Positions 7,623-16,064 of a stretch of DNA of 64,000 nt are shown in pieces; within the stretch, counting starts at the first letter, position 1; each line of letters opens with the position of its first letter. This DNA is from an uncultured Prevotellaceae bacterium (GTDB taxonomy: Bacteria; Bacteroidota; Bacteroidia; Bacteroidales; Bacteroidaceae). A program made the translations under genes and the position numbers. The DNA is taken from positions 1 through 64,000 of the forward strand of contig CADCEQ010000022.1 in the NCBI GenBank assembly GCA_902800435.1, written 5' to 3'. Under the pieces are notes generated by a model. That model saw nothing but the letters and a program-made list of their open reading frames with translations. It had not been told where the DNA came from and did not search any database.

Positions 7623-8513
7623 ATGCAAATCAGCAAATACCTATTGGCCAATGAGCGCGACTCTCTATGGGGCCTCACCGTCAGCACCGTCGGCTATGAG
7701 GACATCAAACCTGGAGACTCCTACCCCACCCGCGGCCACGCTGACGGATACTACTTCGAACTGGAGCGCGGACGCGAGCTCAACGAATACCAGCTGCTTT
7801 ACCTTACCGAAGGTGAAGGCATATTCCACAGCGCCACCGTCCGCGAGGCGAAGCTGCGCGAGGGCGACCTCTGGCTGCTCTTCCCCGGCGAGTGGCACTC
7901 CTACCACCCCGACCCCAAGACCGGGTGGAAGAGCTACTGGATAGGTTTCAAGGGGCGCAACATGGACGACCGCGTGCGCGCCGGCTTCCTCTCGCCGCAG
8001 AAACCCGTCTACCACGTCGGCTTCAGCGATGAGATTGTGCGACTCTACAAGCAGGCATACGACACCGCCGTCATCGAGGCCGCCTACTCGCAGCAGCTGA
8101 TGGCCGGCATCGTCAACCACCTCATCGGACTGATGTACTCACTTGAGCGCAACATCCAGCTGAGCCGCAACCAGACGCATGTTGATATGATAAGTAAGGC
8201 TCGCCTGCGCATACGCGAAGCCCTCGAAAGCAACCTCACCATCCAGCAGGTGGCCGAGGAGATGGGCGTCAGCTATTCCAACTTCCGCAAGCTCTTCAAA
8301 GAGCACACCGGCATTTCGCCGGCTATCTACCAGCAGGACCTGCGCCTGCAGCGCGCCAAGGAGCTGCTGTCGACCACCGCTATGAGCGTAAAAGAAATAG
8401 CCTACCGACTCAACTTTGAGTCGCCAGACTATTTCTCAGCTAAGTTCAAGATCAAGACCGGACGCCGGCCAAGCGAACTCAGAATAGCAGAGAACGCTCC
8501 AGCCAGTAGATGA
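7623..8513 (+). CDS. AraC-family transcriptional regulator
   Basis: A 296-aa protein with an N-terminal cupin-like sensing domain (about 1-150; GEGIFHSATVREAKLREGD and LFPGEWHSYHPD are typical of AraC_binding). The C-terminal double helix-turn-helix spans about 190-292 (LTIQQVAEEMGVSYSNFRK and MSVKEIAYRLNFESPDYFS). It has its own strong promoter. The rhamnose operon starts 1.45 kb downstream on the same strand, beyond nhaD, so it could be the sugar-responsive activator of that operon, but this is inference. Its 3' end overlaps the convergent nhaD gene by 35 bp. Confidence 0.88.
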   Translation: MQISKYLLANERDSLWGLTVSTVGYEDIKPGDSYPTRGHADGYYFELERGRELNEYQLLYLTEGEGIFHSATVREAKLREGDLWLLFPGEWHSYHPDPKTGWKSYWIGFKGRNMDDRVRAGFLSPQKPVYHVGFSDEIVRLYKQAYDTAVIEAAYSQQLMAGIVNHLIGLMYSLERNIQLSRNQTHVDMISKARLRIREALESNLTIQQVAEEMGVSYSNFRKLFKEHTGISPAIYQQDLRLQRAKELLSTTAMSVKEIAYRLNFESPDYFSAKFKIKTGRRPSELRIAENAPASR

Positions 8514-9810
8514 GGATGCCGGCGAGATAGCCCACGAAGGCTATCCACGTGATGCGCTTCATATACCAGCCGAAGGTAATCTTCTCCAATCCCATGACCA
8601 CTACGCCGGCGGCAGAGCCGATGATGAGCATCGAGCCGCCCACACCGGCGCAGTAGGCCAGCAGCTGCCAGAAGATGCCGTCGACGGCCATTGCTCCCTC
8701 GGCGGCCACGGGGTACATGCCCATGCAGCCTGCCACGAGGGGCACGTTGTCGACAATCGACGAGAGCACGCCGATGATGCCGTTGATGACGTAGTAGTTG
8801 CCCGAGAAGGTCTCGTTCAGGCCCTCGCCGAGGGCTGTCAGCACGCCCACCTCCTGCAGCACGGCCACGGCCATCAGAATGCCGAGGAAGAACATGATGG
8901 TCGAAAGGTCAATCTTGGTCATGATGTCGCTCACGCGCTTGGCCATCGTGTCCTCTTCCGATGTGTTGTAGTGGAAAATCTCAGTCACGGTCCACAGAAT
9001 GCCGAGCACCAGCAGAATGCCCATGAACGGCGGCAGGTGGGTCAGCGTCTTAAAGATAGGCACGAAGCAGAGGCCGCCCACACCGAGCCAGAAGATGATG
9101 TCGCGCTGCGTCTTCGTAAACTGGCTGACGTCGGCCTTCGGCAGGTTCTGCTCCTTGTCGAACTTCCCCTTCAGCGAGTACTGCAGGATGAACGCCGGCA
9201 CAAGCATCGACACGAGCGACGGTATGAAAATCTCGGTCAGCACGCCCTGCGTCGTAATGACGCCCTTAATCCAGAGCATGATGGTCGTCACGTCGCCGAT
9301 GGGCGAGAAGGCACCGCCCGAGTTAGCCGAGATGACGACGAGCGCGGCATAGATGAGCCGGTCCTCGCGAGCCTGCACCAGCTTGCGCAGCACCATAATC
9401 ATCACGATGGAGGTGGTCAGGTTGTCGAGAATGGCCGACAGGAAGAACGTCATGAAGGCCATGCGCCACATCAGCTTGCGCTTCGAGCGCGTCTTCAGCG
9501 TGTCGCGCACGAAGTTGAAGCCACCGTTTGAGTCGACAATCTCGACGATGGTCATAGCGCCCATCAGGAAGAACAGCGTCCCGGCCGCATCGCCCAGGTG
9601 ATGCTCGATGACCTCGGCAATGTGGTGAACCACGCTGCCGGCGGCCACGTCAGGATAATACGCGCCAGGCCCCATCATCAGGAGCGTCCAGCACAGCACA
9701 CACATCAGCAGGGCGATGGCCGCCTTGTTGATTTTCGTCACGCTCTCCAAAGCTATGCACAGGTAGCCGATACAGAAGACGGTGACAATCAGGATTGTTA
9801 ATGTTGCCAT
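8479..9810 (-). CDS. nhaD: NhaD-type Na+/H+ antiporter
   Basis: A 443-aa inner-membrane protein with about 11-12 hydrophobic helices, of the ArsB/NhaD ion-transporter superfamily. The segments SANSGGAFSPIGDVTTIMLW and LDNLTTSIVMIMVLRKL match the NhaD signature regions. The start is ATG 9810 (MATLTILIVTVF); thirteen upstream in-frame codons lie over the leader. It is convergent with and overlaps the AraC gene, and divergent from rhaB. The assignment to sodium export is from family resemblance. Confidence 0.85.
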   Translation of the reverse strand: MATLTILIVTVFCIGYLCIALESVTKINKAAIALLMCVLCWTLLMMGPGAYYPDVAAGSVVHHIAEVIEHHLGDAAGTLFFLMGAMTIVEIVDSNGGFNFVRDTLKTRSKRKLMWRMAFMTFFLSAILDNLTTSIVMIMVLRKLVQAREDRLIYAALVVISANSGGAFSPIGDVTTIMLWIKGVITTQGVLTEIFIPSLVSMLVPAFILQYSLKGKFDKEQNLPKADVSQFTKTQRDIIFWLGVGGLCFVPIFKTLTHLPPFMGILLVLGILWTVTEIFHYNTSEEDTMAKRVSDIMTKIDLSTIMFFLGILMAVAVLQEVGVLTALGEGLNETFSGNYYVINGIIGVLSSIVDNVPLVAGCMGMYPVAAEGAMAVDGIFWQLLAYCAGVGGSMLIIGSAAGVVVMGLEKITFGWYMKRITWIAFVGYLAGILIYWLERSLLF

Positions 9811-9837
9811 ATTGTATAAAGTAATTGAATTTCGCCG

Positions 9838-9869
9838 CAAAGGTAACACTTTCTTTCCGATAAATCAAA
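9838..9869 (-). promoter_or_regulatory. nhaD promoter
   Basis: The minus strand reads TTTG (9866-9869), 20 bp, then TACCTTTG (9838-9845), a full Bacteroidetes -33/-7 match. The leader is about 25 nt. Confidence 0.75.
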
Positions 9870-9919
9870 AATAAAGGTAAGAAAATCAAATTATCATATC
9901 GCCCCCGCCTTTTTATTAC

Positions 9920-9927
9920 TACCTTTG
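9920..9927 (+). promoter_or_regulatory. rhaB promoter -7 box
   Basis: TACCTTTG lies 40 nt before the rhaB ATG. The expected -33 TTTG is absent, which would fit an activator-dependent promoter such as one controlled by the nearby AraC protein. Confidence 0.55.
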
Positions 9928-9967
9928 CAAACGTAAACTTAAAACAGCTAATCACAACAAAACAAAT

Positions 9968-11452
9968 ATGGAACAGAAGAAGTATTTCTTTGCCGTAGAC
10001 CTGGGGGCCACCAGCGGCCGCACCATCATCGGCAACATCACCGACGGACGCTTCTCGTTAGAGGAGGTGACGCGATTCCCCAACAACCTCATTGAGCAGG
10101 GGGGCCACTACTACTGGGACATCTACGCCCTCTACTTTGAAATCATCAAGGGACTGAAGGAAGTAGCCCGCCGAGGCCTGGAGATTACCTCCATCGGCAT
10201 CGATACGTGGGGCGTCGACTTCGTCCTCATCGGCAACGACGGTGCTATATTAAGGAATCCGCGCGCATATCGCGATCCTATTACATTCGACGCGATGGAC
10301 GACTACCTGCGCCACGTCGTGTCACGCAAGGAGGTCTACGACATCACGGGCATTCAGTTCCTCAACTTCAACAGCATCTTCCAGCTCTACGCCATGAAGC
10401 GCGAGGGCAACAGCGCCTTCCGCAACGCGCAGAAAATTCTTTTCGTCCCCGACGCTCTCTCATGGATGCTCACCGGCAACGAGGTGTGCGAATATACCAT
10501 CGCCTCGACCAGCCAGCTGCTCGACCCGCGCACCAAACAGCTCGACGAGCGCCTGCTTGCCTCGTTAGGGCTGACGCGCAGCAAGTTCGGTCGCATGGTG
10601 CAGCCGGGAACGGTCATCGGCGTGCTCACCGACGAGGTGCAGCGGCTGACGGGCCTCGGCGCCGTGCCTGTTGTTGCCGTCGCTGGCCACGACACGGGAG
10701 CTGCCGTTGCTGCCGTTCCTGCCAAGGACGAGCAGTTCGCCTACCTGTCGAGCGGCACGTGGAGCCTCATGGGCATCGAGACGAAGGATGCCATCATCAA
10801 CGACCTCTCCTACGAGCGCAACTTCACCAACGAAGGCGGCATCGAGGGCACCACCCGCTTCCTGAAGAACATCTGCGGCATGTGGCTCTACGAGCGCTGC
10901 CGACTGGAGTGGCCCGAGGAGGTGCAGAAGCTGAGTCATCCCGAACTGCAGGGGCAGGCTATGACGGTAGAGCCCTTCCGCTCGCTCATCAATCCCGACG
11001 ACCAGATGTTCGCCGCCCCGACGTCGATGATTCAGGCCATCCAGCAGTACTGCCGCCAGACCGGTCAGCCCGTCCCCGAGACGCCCGCCGAGATTTGCCG
11101 CTGCATCTTCGACTCGCTGGCCCTGCGCTATCGTCAGGTCTTCACCTGGCTGCAGGAGTTTGCCCCGTTCCAGCTCGACGTGCTCCACATCATCGGCGGC
11201 GGCTCGCTCAACAAGTATCTCAACCAGTTCACGGCCAACTCTACCGGTGCCACCGTCCTCGCCGGCCCGCAGGAGTGCACCGCCCTCGGCAACATCATGC
11301 TGCAGGCCAAGGCCGCCGGTCTGGTCAGCGACATCTGGCAGATGCGCCAGATCATTGCCGACTCCCTCGACCTCGTCCGCTACGAACCCCAGGACAAGGC
11401 CCAGTGGGATGCTGCCTACGAAAAATACCTATCAATAGTAGACAAGAAGTGA
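9968..11452 (+). CDS. rhaB: Rhamnulokinase
   Basis: A cytoplasmic kinase that phosphorylates L-rhamnulose; 494 aa, an FGGY-family sugar kinase. The N-terminal ATP site is FFAVDLGATSGRTIIG, followed by SIGIDTWGVDFVL. The C-terminal lobe has AVAGHDTGAAVAAVP, YLSSGTWSLMG and LHIIGGGSLNKYLNQF. It is the first gene of the rhamnose operon. Its stop is followed after 5 bp by the left inverted repeat of the GxxExxY unit rather than directly by rhaA. Confidence 0.94.
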   Translation: MEQKKYFFAVDLGATSGRTIIGNITDGRFSLEEVTRFPNNLIEQGGHYYWDIYALYFEIIKGLKEVARRGLEITSIGIDTWGVDFVLIGNDGAILRNPRAYRDPITFDAMDDYLRHVVSRKEVYDITGIQFLNFNSIFQLYAMKREGNSAFRNAQKILFVPDALSWMLTGNEVCEYTIASTSQLLDPRTKQLDERLLASLGLTRSKFGRMVQPGTVIGVLTDEVQRLTGLGAVPVVAVAGHDTGAAVAAVPAKDEQFAYLSSGTWSLMGIETKDAIINDLSYERNFTNEGGIEGTTRFLKNICGMWLYERCRLEWPEEVQKLSHPELQGQAMTVEPFRSLINPDDQMFAAPTSMIQAIQQYCRQTGQPVPETPAEICRCIFDSLALRYRQVFTWLQEFAPFQLDVLHIIGGGSLNKYLNQFTANSTGATVLAGPQECTALGNIMLQAKAAGLVSDIWQMRQIIADSLDLVRYEPQDKAQWDAAYEKYLSIVDKK

Positions 11453-11457
11453 ATTTA

Positions 11458-11963
11458 GAACCTTAAATTCTCATAAATCTCTCACATAATCTTTTGTAGG
11501 ATGAACTTAGAAGATAAGAGAAGAGACTACTTGAACAAGATGTACAACATCATTGGCGCAGCCATGGATTTGTACAATGAGTTAGGTTATGGCCTTTCAG
11601 AACCTATATATCAGGAGTGTCTCTCTATCATCTGTACCGAGAAAGATATTCCCTGGGAACGCGAAAAGCCGATGACAATGTCATTTCACGGACATGAACT
11701 GAAAAAGAAATACATAGCAGACTTCGTTTGCTACGGTGACTTGATAGTAGAACTTAAAGCCGTTTCAGAAATAAATGCTGACCATCGAGGGCAATTATTC
11801 AACTATCTGCGCATGACTGATTCATACGCCGGTCTTCTTATCAACTTCGGAAATCCCAAACGACTCATATCGGAGCGTTACATCTACGACTATATTACTG
11901 GTAATTATGAATATGTCAGGAGTCAAAAAGATTTTGTGTCCGATTAATGAAGATTTAAGGTTC
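11458..11963 (+). mobile_element. Inverted-repeat-bounded unit carrying GxxExxY gene
   Basis: The left end begins GAACCTTAAATTCTCATAAA and the right end, on the minus strand, begins GAACCTTAAATCTTCATTAA. By hand alignment the ends agree at about 31 of 38 positions as an imperfect inverted repeat. The unit is 506 bp, clearly AT-rich, and sits between rhaB and rhaA. The right arm encodes the last codons of the GxxExxY protein. The terminal sequences and internal motifs (e.g. GTCAAAAAGATTTTGTGT) match the ~83-bp repeats at 36.0-39.8 kb, which look like this unit with the gene deleted. I see no obvious target duplication. Confidence 0.7.
11501..11947 (+). CDS. GxxExxY protein (PD-(D/E)XK nuclease fold)
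   Basis: A 148-aa protein with the family motif GLSEPIYQE (G31, E34, Y37), a PD-(D/E)XK-type core with D74 in YIADFVCYGD and E84-x-K86 in VELKAVSE, and a following QLFNYLR segment. The GxxExxY family is common in Bacteroidetes and other bacteria; its biological role is not established to my knowledge. The gene is much more AT-rich than rhaB and rhaA and lies between inverted repeats, so it was probably acquired. Its C-terminus (YVRSQKDFVSD) is encoded by the right repeat arm. Readthrough from rhaB would transcribe it. Confidence 0.85.
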   Translation: MNLEDKRRDYLNKMYNIIGAAMDLYNELGYGLSEPIYQECLSIICTEKDIPWEREKPMTMSFHGHELKKKYIADFVCYGDLIVELKAVSEINADHRGQLFNYLRMTDSYAGLLINFGNPKRLISERYIYDYITGNYEYVRSQKDFVSD

Positions 11964-12001
11964 TTTGGAAAAATACAATTCTATTAAATACAATTAATGT
12001 T

Positions 12002-13252
12002 ATGAAAGCAAATCTCATTGAACAGGCTTATGCCGTAGCCAAAGAGCGCTACGCAGCCATTGGCGTCGACACCGACGCAGTACTTGACCAGCTCCAGAAG
12101 CAGCAGCTCTCACTCCACTGCTGGCAGACCGACGACGTCGTCGGCTTCGAGCGCAACGAGGCCCTCTCGGGCGGTATCCAGACCACCGGTAACTACCCCG
12201 GCCGCGCACGCACCATCGACGAGGTGCGCCAGGACATTGAGTTCGTCAAGACCCTCCTCGGCGGCAACCACCGTCTGAACCTCCACGAAATCTACGGCGA
12301 CTTCGGCGGCAAGTTCGTCGACCGCGACCAGTGCGGCGTCGAGCACTTCCAGAGCTGGATTGACTGGGCCAAGGAGAACAACATGAAGCTCGACTTCAAC
12401 AGCACGTCGTTCTCGCACCCGAAGAGTGGCGACCTCACGTTGGCCAACCCCGACAAGTCGATCCGCGACTTCTGGATTGAGCACACCAAGCGCTGCCGCC
12501 GCATTGCCGACGCCATGGGTAAGGCTCAGGGCGACCCCTGTATCATGAACATCTGGGTACACGACGGCATGAAGGACATCCCCGTACAGCGCAAGAAGTA
12601 CCGCGAGCTGCTCGCCGCCTCGCTCGACGAGATTATGGAGGAGAAGCTCGACGGCGTGAAGAACTGCTTCGAGGCCAAGCTCTTCGGCATCGGCCTGGAG
12701 AGCTACACCGTCGGCTCGCACGACTTCTACACCGCCTACTGCGCTACCCGCAAGTACATCTACACCCTCGACACCGGCCACTACGAGCCCACCGAGAACG
12801 TCTCTGACTTCGTCTCGACCCTGCTCATGTACGTGCCCGAGCTGATGCTCCACGTCAGCCGCCCCGTGCGCTGGGACTCCGACCACGTGACCATCATGAA
12901 CGACCAGACGCTCGACCTCTTCAAGGAGCTCGTCCGCAGCGACGCCCTCGACCGTGCTCACGTCGGACTCGACTACTTCGACGCCAGCATCAACCGCATC
13001 GGTGCCTACATCATCGGCAGCCGCGCCACGCAGAAGTGCATCCTGCAGGCCATGCTCGAGCCGAAGCAGAAGCTGCGCGAGTATGAGGACAACGGACAGT
13101 ACTTCGAGCGCCTCGCCCTGATGGAGGAGGCCAAGTCGATGCCGTTCGGCGCCGTCTACGACTACTTCAACCTGAAGAACAACGTCCCCGTCGGCGAGGA
13201 GTTCATCGCCTGCATCCAGCAGTACGAGAAGGACGTCACGTCGAAGCGATAA
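12002..13252 (+). CDS. rhaA: L-rhamnose isomerase
   Basis: Metal-dependent interconversion of L-rhamnose and L-rhamnulose in the cytoplasm; 416 aa, the usual length. Recognisable segments are GGIQTTGNYPGRARTIDEVR, LNLHEIYGDFGG, LDFNSTSFSHPKSGDLTLANP, IWVHDGMKDIPVQR and SHDFYTAYCATRKYIYTLDTGHY. It begins 38 bp after the right repeat of the GxxExxY unit; without that unit it would lie about 45 bp after rhaB. A GH20 gene follows after 13 bp. It is highly GC-rich with strong codon bias, unlike the element upstream. Confidence 0.96.
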   Translation: MKANLIEQAYAVAKERYAAIGVDTDAVLDQLQKQQLSLHCWQTDDVVGFERNEALSGGIQTTGNYPGRARTIDEVRQDIEFVKTLLGGNHRLNLHEIYGDFGGKFVDRDQCGVEHFQSWIDWAKENNMKLDFNSTSFSHPKSGDLTLANPDKSIRDFWIEHTKRCRRIADAMGKAQGDPCIMNIWVHDGMKDIPVQRKKYRELLAASLDEIMEEKLDGVKNCFEAKLFGIGLESYTVGSHDFYTAYCATRKYIYTLDTGHYEPTENVSDFVSTLLMYVPELMLHVSRPVRWDSDHVTIMNDQTLDLFKELVRSDALDRAHVGLDYFDASINRIGAYIIGSRATQKCILQAMLEPKQKLREYEDNGQYFERLALMEEAKSMPFGAVYDYFNLKNNVPVGEEFIACIQQYEKDVTSKR

Positions 13253-13265
13253 ACACAGACTTGCC

Positions 13266-14903
13266 ATGAGAAAACTGCTGTCAGTCATTCTCTGGTCAGC
13301 CCTAATGATAGTCAGCATGCCCCTCTCCACGAAGGCGGGGCGTGCTGACTATCGTGTTATACCGCTGCCCAAAAGCATACAGACGGACACCACCAAGGTG
13401 TTCACCCTGCAGCCTGGCATGACCATCGCCTACGATGCCAGTAACCCGGAAATAGCCCGCACGGCACAGATGCTCTTCCAGTGGGTAGAGCAACAGACCG
13501 GCCTCCTGCTTCAACTGGAGCCTTCAGCCAAGAAAGCTGCCGTCCGTCTTGCCGTTAGCCATGCCAAGAAAGGCGTCAGCACTTCCCCCACCGACAGCTA
13601 CTCGCTGACCGTCGGCAAGACCGGCATCACCATCACCGCCGCCGAGCCCATCGGCATATTCCGTGGTGTGCAGACCCTGCGCAAGAGCCTGCCATCGGCA
13701 GGAGGCCCCGTCGAGCTGCCCTTCGTCACCATCGCCGACGAGCCGCGCTTCAGCTATCGCGGCGTCCACCTCGACTGCGCCCGCCACTACTTCCCCGTCG
13801 CCGTCGTCAAGCAGTATCTCGACCTGCTGGCCCTGCACGGCTGCAACCAGCTCCACTGGCACATCACCGACGACCAGGGATGGCGCTTCGAAGTGAAGGC
13901 GCTGCCCGACCTCGCCGCCAAGGGCAGCATCCGCCAGCAGACGGTCATAGGCCGTAACACGGGACTCTACGATGGACATCCCTACGGCGGCTACTACACG
14001 CAGGACGAGTGCCGCGAGATTGTGCGTTACGCTGCCGAGCGCTATATCAACGTCATCCCCGAAATCGACCTGCCCGGCCACATGCAGGCTGCCCTCCACG
14101 TCTATCCGAACCTCGGCTGCACGGGCGGTCCCTACCCCGTCTGGCAGGTATGGGGCGTCAGCGAAGACGTGCTCTGTGCCGGCAATCCCGACGTGCTGAC
14201 GTTCATCAAGACCGTCCTCGGCGAGCTCTGCGACGTCTTCCCCTCCCGGCTTATCCACATCGGCGGCGACGAGTGCCCCAAGGTGCGCTGGAAGAACTGC
14301 CCGAAGTGCCAGGCCAAAATCCGTGAACTGCAACTGAAGGACGACGGCAAGCACAGCCTCGAGAACCAGCTGCAGAGCTACATCAACCACGAGGTGGAGA
14401 AGTTCCTCACCAGTCGGGGCCGCAACCTCATCGGCTGGGACGAGACCTTGGAGGGCGGACTCACCGAAGGCGCTGTCGTCATGTCGTGGCGGGGTGTCAA
14501 CGGCGGCATCGAGGCCGCCCGCCAGCATCACCGCGTCATCATGACGCCCACCGACTACTGCTACATCGACTACTACCAGCTGAAGGACACGTGGAACCTG
14601 CCCCTCGGCATTGGCGGCTACGTGCCTGCCAGCAAGGTCTACTCGTTCGAGCCGCTCGTGCCCGGCAAGCTCACTGAGGAGGAGCAGCAGTACATCCTCG
14701 GCCCGCAGGTGAATCTGTGGACGGAGTACATCGCCGCTCCCGAGCACCTCTTTTTCATGCTCCTGCCGCGTCTCGATGCCATCAGCGAGGTGCAGTGGTG
14801 CCAGCCCGGGCAGAAGGACTTCGACGACTTCAAACGTCGTCTGCCCCGCATGATGCAGCTCTACGACCGCCTCGCCGTCAGCTACTGCCGCAAGGTGGAG
14901 TAG
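13266..14903 (+). CDS. Beta-N-acetylhexosaminidase, GH20
   Basis: A 545-aa secreted glycoside hydrolase that releases terminal GlcNAc or GalNAc. An N-terminal signal peptide of about 25 aa is followed by a GH20b-like domain (about 30-150). The catalytic barrel begins FSYRGVHLDCARHYFPV; the acid/base pair is D335-E336 in HIGGDECPK, and further family motifs are WHITDDQGWRFEVK and IPEIDLPGHMQAAL. It sits 13 bp after rhaA, so an aminosugar-releasing enzyme is cotranscribed with rhamnose catabolism. That suggests a shared glycan source holding both sugars (inference). Confidence 0.93.
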   Translation: MRKLLSVILWSALMIVSMPLSTKAGRADYRVIPLPKSIQTDTTKVFTLQPGMTIAYDASNPEIARTAQMLFQWVEQQTGLLLQLEPSAKKAAVRLAVSHAKKGVSTSPTDSYSLTVGKTGITITAAEPIGIFRGVQTLRKSLPSAGGPVELPFVTIADEPRFSYRGVHLDCARHYFPVAVVKQYLDLLALHGCNQLHWHITDDQGWRFEVKALPDLAAKGSIRQQTVIGRNTGLYDGHPYGGYYTQDECREIVRYAAERYINVIPEIDLPGHMQAALHVYPNLGCTGGPYPVWQVWGVSEDVLCAGNPDVLTFIKTVLGELCDVFPSRLIHIGGDECPKVRWKNCPKCQAKIRELQLKDDGKHSLENQLQSYINHEVEKFLTSRGRNLIGWDETLEGGLTEGAVVMSWRGVNGGIEAARQHHRVIMTPTDYCYIDYYQLKDTWNLPLGIGGYVPASKVYSFEPLVPGKLTEEEQQYILGPQVNLWTEYIAAPEHLFFMLLPRLDAISEVQWCQPGQKDFDDFKRRLPRMMQLYDRLAVSYCRKVE

Positions 14904-14958
14904 AGGCGCCTCCTCGCAGTCACGAGGCACCGCTTCAGAATCACGAGGCGCCGCCTCA
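14903..14958. repeat. Small GC-rich palindromes GAGGCGCC
   Basis: GAGGCGCCTC (14903-14912) and GAGGCGCCGCCTC (14945-14957) flank a partly repeated CACGAGGCnCCGC sequence, within the 123-bp gap between the GH20 gene and rhaT. A similar three-unit array lies at 40205-40270. They may slow or attenuate readthrough into rhaT. Confidence 0.6.
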
Positions 14959-15026
14959 GGCGACGGACAGCTAAGGCAAAACATTTTACAACGAAATTGC
15001 GTAATACAAATTAAAACCAAACAACA

Positions 15027-16064
15027 ATGGAAATCATCATCGGACTAATCATCATTGCCATCGGCGCGTTCTGCCAAAGTTCGTGCTACGTACCTATCAA
15101 CAAAATAAAAGACTGGTCGTGGGAGTCGTACTGGATTGTGCAGGGCGTCTTCGCCTGGCTCGTGCTGCCGTTCCTCGGCGCACTGCTGGCCGTTCCTGCC
15201 GGACAGTCGCTGTTCGGGCTGTTTGCCTCGACACCGTCGTTCAACCTGTGGATGACCATCTTCTTCGGCGTACTCTGGGGCGTCGGCGGCCTGACGTTCG
15301 GCCTGTCGATGCGCTACCTCGGCGTAGCCCTCGGACAGTCGATAGCCCTCGGCACCTGTGCCGCTCTGGGTACCATCATGGGCCCCGTGCTGCTCAACAT
15401 CTTCTTCCCTGAGCTCGACGCACTCTCGAAGCTGACGTTCGCCGTCATTCTGGGCGTGGTAGTCACGCTCGTCGGCATCGCCATCATTGGTGTGGCAGGC
15501 TCGATGAAGGCTGCTTCGCTGAGCGAGGAGGAGAAGAAGGCTGCCGTCAAGGACTTCAACTTCCCCAAGGGTCTGGCCATCGCCCTGTTGGCCGGCTTCA
15601 TGAGCGGCTGCTTCAACGTGGGCTTGGAGTTTGGTAAGGACATCAACTTCGGCGAGCTGACCGACCCGATGTTCCGCACGCTGCCCGCCACATTCCTCGT
15701 GACACTGGGCGGCTTCGTGACCAACGCCATCTACTGTTTCTACCAGAACCAGAAAAACAAGACGTGGGGCGACTATGCCAAGAAGTCGGTGTGGGGCAAC
15801 AACCTGCTCTTCTGCCTGCTGGCCGGTGCTCTGTGGTACTCGCAGTTCTTCGGACTGTCGCTGGGCCGCTCGTTCTTCGAGACTGGCGGCACGATGGACA
15901 CCCTGTCGTTCTGCATCCTGATGGCGCTGAACGTGGTATTCTCCAACGTCTGGGGCATCATCCTGAAGGAGTGGAAGGGCTGCTCGCAGAAGACCATCAC
16001 CGTGCTTATCTGCGGCATCATCGTCCTCATCGTCTCCAGCTTCCTGCCGCAACTTATCGGGTAG
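15027..16064 (+). CDS. rhaT: L-rhamnose/H+ symporter RhaT
   Basis: A 345-aa inner-membrane transporter with about ten helices, of the drug/metabolite superfamily RhaT branch. The segments FCQSSCYVPINKIKDWSWESYW, GLTFGLSMRYLGVALGQSIALG and FMSGCFNVGLEFGKDI are typical of RhaT. It completes the rhamnose operon (kinase, isomerase, transporter). No aldolase gene (rhaD) is seen in the window. The 3' end overlaps the convergent MATE gene by 11 bp. Confidence 0.93.
   Translation: MEIIIGLIIIAIGAFCQSSCYVPINKIKDWSWESYWIVQGVFAWLVLPFLGALLAVPAGQSLFGLFASTPSFNLWMTIFFGVLWGVGGLTFGLSMRYLGVALGQSIALGTCAALGTIMGPVLLNIFFPELDALSKLTFAVILGVVVTLVGIAIIGVAGSMKAASLSEEEKKAAVKDFNFPKGLAIALLAGFMSGCFNVGLEFGKDINFGELTDPMFRTLPATFLVTLGGFVTNAIYCFYQNQKNKTWGDYAKKSVWGNNLLFCLLAGALWYSQFFGLSLGRSFFETGGTMDTLSFCILMALNVVFSNVWGIILKEWKGCSQKTITVLICGIIVLIVSSFLPQLIG

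Noticed and set aside
11458..11963. Classical insertion sequence at the GxxExxY locus
   Set aside because: No transposase-type protein and no target duplication recognised; the unit is recorded as a putative, not classical, mobile element.
13524..15020. 498-codon frame antisense to the GH20 gene
   Set aside because: Shadow of a strongly supported secreted enzyme; no family features.
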